Assembly (NCBI RefSeq): GCF_018873765.1
Contig: NC_057926.1
Location: forward strand, 54,573,378 to 54,637,377
DNA: 64,000 nt
Direction: 5' to 3'
Origin: Telopea speciosissima
Taxonomy: Eukaryota; Streptophyta; Magnoliopsida; Proteales; Proteaceae
Below are positions 60,701-64,000 of the stretch, in pieces. A model generated the notes under the pieces. It worked only from the letters and a program-made list of their open reading frames with translations. It made no database searches and was not told the origin of the DNA. The number at the start of each line of letters is the position of its first letter. Within the stretch, counting starts at the first letter, position 1. The position numbers and the translations under genes are program-made.

Positions 60701-61364
60701 GGTGTGAAAAACTTGAGCCCATTCCTCGTATATGGTAAGTGAGAAGCTGTCATCTACACCACAAGAAAAAAAAAACCCAATTCACCACACTTTCAATCAA
60801 TCACAAAACCCTAATCTCACAATGTCTCACCATGATTGAAGCATCAAAGGTGAATGGCTGTAGTAAAGTACTCATAAAACAAGCAGGAGTGGTTGCAAGT
60901 CCCATGTCGAACACCAAACAACCCGCACGGGCAAGACCCATAAATGCAGCTGCACTCAACGATGGCCCTGAGATTCGAGGGTCTCTCCCAAATGAAACTC
61001 TAACATCCTTCACAGCTCGTCCATTTTCTTTCTTCTTTAGACCATCAATCACCCACTCACCAAAGCTTTCTGCAATTGCTTCGATTGCAGGGGGAGTCAG
61101 ATCCACTGTTCGACCCTTCTCACCTTCAATTGCAACGCCACGCACATCTGGACCATTTTGGAGTCTCTTAATCTTATCAATATCTTCATCAGCCAAAATT
61201 TCTGTGTACTGGGCCGCATTAGATGATACCTTACCACTATGTGTAGTTCTTGGGCTTGAAATTGACAGGAAAGAGAAATTCTGTTTCTTGGGTGCAGATG
61301 ATAAGAAGTTTTTTTTGTGGGCATTGCTTGGTACAGTTAATGAAGAAGTTGAAGAGGCAGCCAT
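57735..61364 (-). CDS. Phosphoglucomutase/phosphomannomutase family protein, plastid-type
   Basis: A member of the alpha-D-phosphohexomutase superfamily, close to Arabidopsis At1g70820. Seven exons in gene order: 61364-60831, 60753-60493, 59421-58905, 58764-58565, 58264-58152, 58054-57914, 57816-57735. GT-AG borders and phases sum to 615 residues. Residues 1-50 are rich in Ser/Thr and basic residues, like a chloroplast transit peptide. The phosphoserine loop is TASHLPYTRNG (Ser182), the metal loop is DTDVDRS (Asp334, 336, 338), and the sugar loop is ETSGHG (422-427). The C-terminal phosphate loop is RQSIHNPN near 559 instead of the usual RxSGTEP form. The catalytic set is present, so a sugar-phosphate mutase is likely. 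The true substrate is uncertain. No damage seen. Confidence 0.96.
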
Positions 61365-61733
61365 GAAATCTGGTAAGGTTGCTTCAGAGATTTTCTGAAG
61401 AGAGTGTTTCAGGAATGAGGACCAAGCAACTGAGTCGATAGTAAAGATAAGATTAATCCTATTAAAACCAGAACCTTACAATTTAATATCTATCACACAT
61501 TCTTCACACAGATAATATCTATGAACAACCTTCCAAGGACTTGGGTTTTTTCTGTGTTGCTCTATTTTAATGCTCAGCTCCTCTTAGATTTCATGTCAGT
61601 TTTGAACTTTTTTTTAGAGTTCGATCTCTATCTCTTGGTATCTAAAATCTAAACTCTAGAGGAGATGGTATATTCTCTTTGGAGTGAAAGATTTGAATCC
61701 AAATAGACAAAAATCATTTAGTGGTTTTTGAGG

Positions 61734-61937
61734 AAAAAATTTGGCTGCAACCATGTTCCTCCTGGCTATGACCCCCAATAGTAGGCGCAAATTTGGAATA
61801 ATCCTTTTCCCCTTTGAGTAATACCCTCTTAGGTTTTTGTACTTTCCAAAATACTCTTCTGGATTTCAAATCGACGCCTTCAATTGGGGCAGCAAGAACA
61901 TAGCTGCAACCTGGGCAGCAGCCAAATTTTTATCTGA
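61734..61937. mobile_element. Mutator-like MITE (204 bp) upstream of the mutase gene
   Basis: Flanks TTTTTGAGG (61725-61733 and 61938-61946) are a perfect 9-bp duplication. The inner ends AAAATTTGGCTGC (left) and its reverse complement GCAGCCAAATTTT (right) are inverted repeats. It lies about 370 bp upstream of the mutase start codon, so within reach of its promoter. Confidence 0.8.
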
Positions 61938-61946
61938 TTTTTGAGG

Positions 61947-64000
61947 GAATTATTGTGCTTCACCATCCTTAGTGAAGTATGATGCTTCAGGACATAATAT
62001 GTAAAAATATATATCTACATACATATGTATAAATGTATACAAAGATAAGTGTCAAGGATTAAGTATCATAATTTACATTTAATAGAAACCATTGTTTAAT
62101 AATTATTATTCGATAAAACATGAAAAAGATAAAAACAAAGCCATGCCCGACCCACACTGAGCCTAATAGTCTGGCCTAAGCTGAGATACATCAGGCCGAC
62201 CTCAGTCTGGGGCTGGGAACCCCAAGCTGATTTGGGTTTTAAAACACTTGGCCGACACGTAGGGTCAAGGTTAGCTTGCCTTGAGGCTGACAAAGCTAGG
62301 CCACGACATCCCAGTCTGATTGCACTGTCATGCACCCATACATGGATCGATTTGATAGAGGACCCCACAACTATCTCATTGGTAATTTTATTCTAAAATA
62401 ATTTGAGGTGACTCAAAACTACATTCATTTTTTTTTGTATTTTATATGCATTTTCCTCGTATGGCAATTTTTTGTTACTTATCTTGGACTAAAATTTTAC
62501 CATTGAGATTGCTAGAGGATCCTTTATCATATGGATCCACTCCTATTTTGATATATGGTAGGCCAAGAATCATATTATTTCACTAGATATATATAGCTTC
62601 ATAGTGAAGCTGAGGACCTGATAATTTTTCTTTTGGATGAAATGAAAATAATATGTTAAAAAATAGGAAAAAGAATTACCACTCTAAAGCCATCGAGGCA
62701 ATTTATTGGGCTGGCCCAGGCCTAACGTGGGTTGTAAGGACCATGTATTGGTATGGGCCTAGGACCTGACCCATGGATCATGGACAAAGATTGCCATCTT
62801 AGAAGGTGTTTCTTCGAAGGGGATGGGCCAAGAGTTGCCGTGGGCAGAACTTGGCACATATAAGTTGTTTTGATTCCAAGAGTGCGGAGAGAGGGATTTC
62901 TAATGTATAAACTGCTATTTATACAGAACAAAGGGTACAATTCGGGCTTAAGCAATTCGTGTGCTTGATCCTTGCGAATCCAAATCATGATAACAGAATC
63001 TATGAATGTGTAAACCGATTCTAAGATCTAATCTTAATTGAATTATTTAATCCGAAATCTTGTTATATAAAGTCATCCACCTAAGCTGTCAGGAGAAGAT
63101 TCCCAACTGTTATACAAAGTCAATTTAAGGTCCCAAGCTTCATCAATGAGGGATTACTCCCTAACACCCTTTTATGTGTGGGCCCTTATAGTGTTGGGTT
63201 GGGTGTGTCTTGTATTCTGCTGGTTCACATAATTTTAATTGGTTTATATATACAATTGGAATGGGATTTGGGTCAATTACGTTGTTTGATTGGGTTTTTT
63301 CTCATGGTTGTGTATTTGTCCCCGAAATGTGATATCAAAATGAAGTTCGGCATATCGTTGCAGAGTGTGCACAAAGATCTAGAAACGGATGCTGTGCAAG
63401 TAGAAGAAGAACGTACAATTCCAAGTTTTAATTTCAGATAGACGTAGGGAAAGAGAAATCGAATTGTAGAAAGAAAGAGTTCTTACCAAATTGAAGAGTG
63501 GTCACAGAAGGTGAATTTTACCAGGAAAAAAAAATAGTGGAAGAGGTTCGTACAAAGTGATATGAAGTGCTTATACGTTTAAGGTGAGTTTTTTTTTTTT
63601 TGGGGGGGGGGGGGAATTATAGAATTTCCATACTTTAAAAGATAAAAATTGAAAGTGCCTTGAGTGAGGGTAAATGATGGCCTAGATTATGGTTTTTTTT
63701 TTTTTTTAATTTTATTTTTTGGGTAGGTGTCATCTTTAGAGGAGGAAGCTAGCTAGAGAGTGATGTAGTTGATTAATTGGTATCTGCAATCCATGTGGAT
63801 GAGATTCATTTTAAGATCTACTCTTGCTTGATCTTAACTTATTGGGGAAGACACAATTGCCCTCATCTAAGTTGATACTTGATAAAGCTTGCTCTATCTT
63901 AGAGATCAAGGGGCAACTACATCCACAATGGAGGTGTGAAAGCAATGGTGGAGGCTAGCATGAAGGAGGGGGGAAGGGGGAGGGGAGAGGGGGTTGGGAG
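61947..64000. other. Intergenic, no gene found
   Basis: The stretch 62145-62345 (ctgagcctaatagtctggcc...ggccgacacgtagggtc) looks like a decayed hAT or LTR fragment. A T run followed by a G run lies at 63590-63614, and the window ends in a G-rich stretch. No RNA gene or ORF with homology was recognised. Confidence 0.45.

Noticed and set aside
60739-61398. 219-residue plus-strand frame opposite mutase exon 1
   Set aside because: Antisense shadow of the transit-peptide and N-terminal coding exon.
1-64000. CRISPR arrays, bacterial operons, tRNA or rRNA genes
   Set aside because: No regularly spaced identical repeats, no Shine-Dalgarno-led gene sets and no cloverleaf or rRNA cores were seen. All evidence points to a plant nuclear chromosome.

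Overview
This is nuclear DNA of a flowering plant, most likely a eudicot. The sequence is AT-rich, the genes have short exons with GT-AG introns, and plant-type transposons are abundant (hAT, Mutator-like, L1, Au-type SINE, solo LTRs). The species cannot be named from the sequence alone.

Region 1 (1-35.7 kb) is a tandem array of two-exon major latex protein-like (MLP, Bet v 1 fold) genes. Four copies look intact and each encodes 159 residues: A (3007-3600), B (13910-14502), D (22473-23066) and E (28752-29364). Two broken copies, psiC (21496-21836) and psiC' (27775-28116), lie between them. The spacers are copies of each other, so the history can be read. D and E, with their upstream pseudogenes, come from a tandem duplication with a constant 6,279-bp offset. 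Copy A has B-type upstream DNA and a D-type gene body, and encodes exactly the same protein as D. The leftmost unit also carries a second internal deletion. Transposon insertions, with target-site duplications and matching empty sites in sister copies, order these events. An L1 LINE sits downstream of E, and a truncated copy of it was carried into the leftmost unit. Gene-less spacer remnants continue to about 35.7 kb.

Region 2 (39.1-44.8 kb) is a complete 12-exon phosphoethanolamine N-methyltransferase gene on the minus strand (491 residues, two methyltransferase domains). Its leader holds a 25-codon upstream ORF that matches the known phosphocholine-responsive uORF of this gene family in length.

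Region 3 (45-57 kb) is intergenic and transposon-rich: a hAT element nested in a Mutator-like MITE, another hAT element, two long terminal-inverted-repeat elements with gene-like interiors (Pack-MULE candidates), and a 5'-truncated L1.

Region 4 (57.7-61.4 kb) is a complete 7-exon plastid-type phosphoglucomutase/phosphomannomutase-like gene on the minus strand (615 residues). An Au-type SINE lies just past its stop codon and a small MITE lies upstream. The last 2.6 kb holds no gene I can support.

The two housekeeping genes and the MLP array have no obvious shared pathway. The most informative content is the recombination history of the MLP array, the chimeric A gene, the PEAMT uORF and the same-site Mutator element with different interiors.
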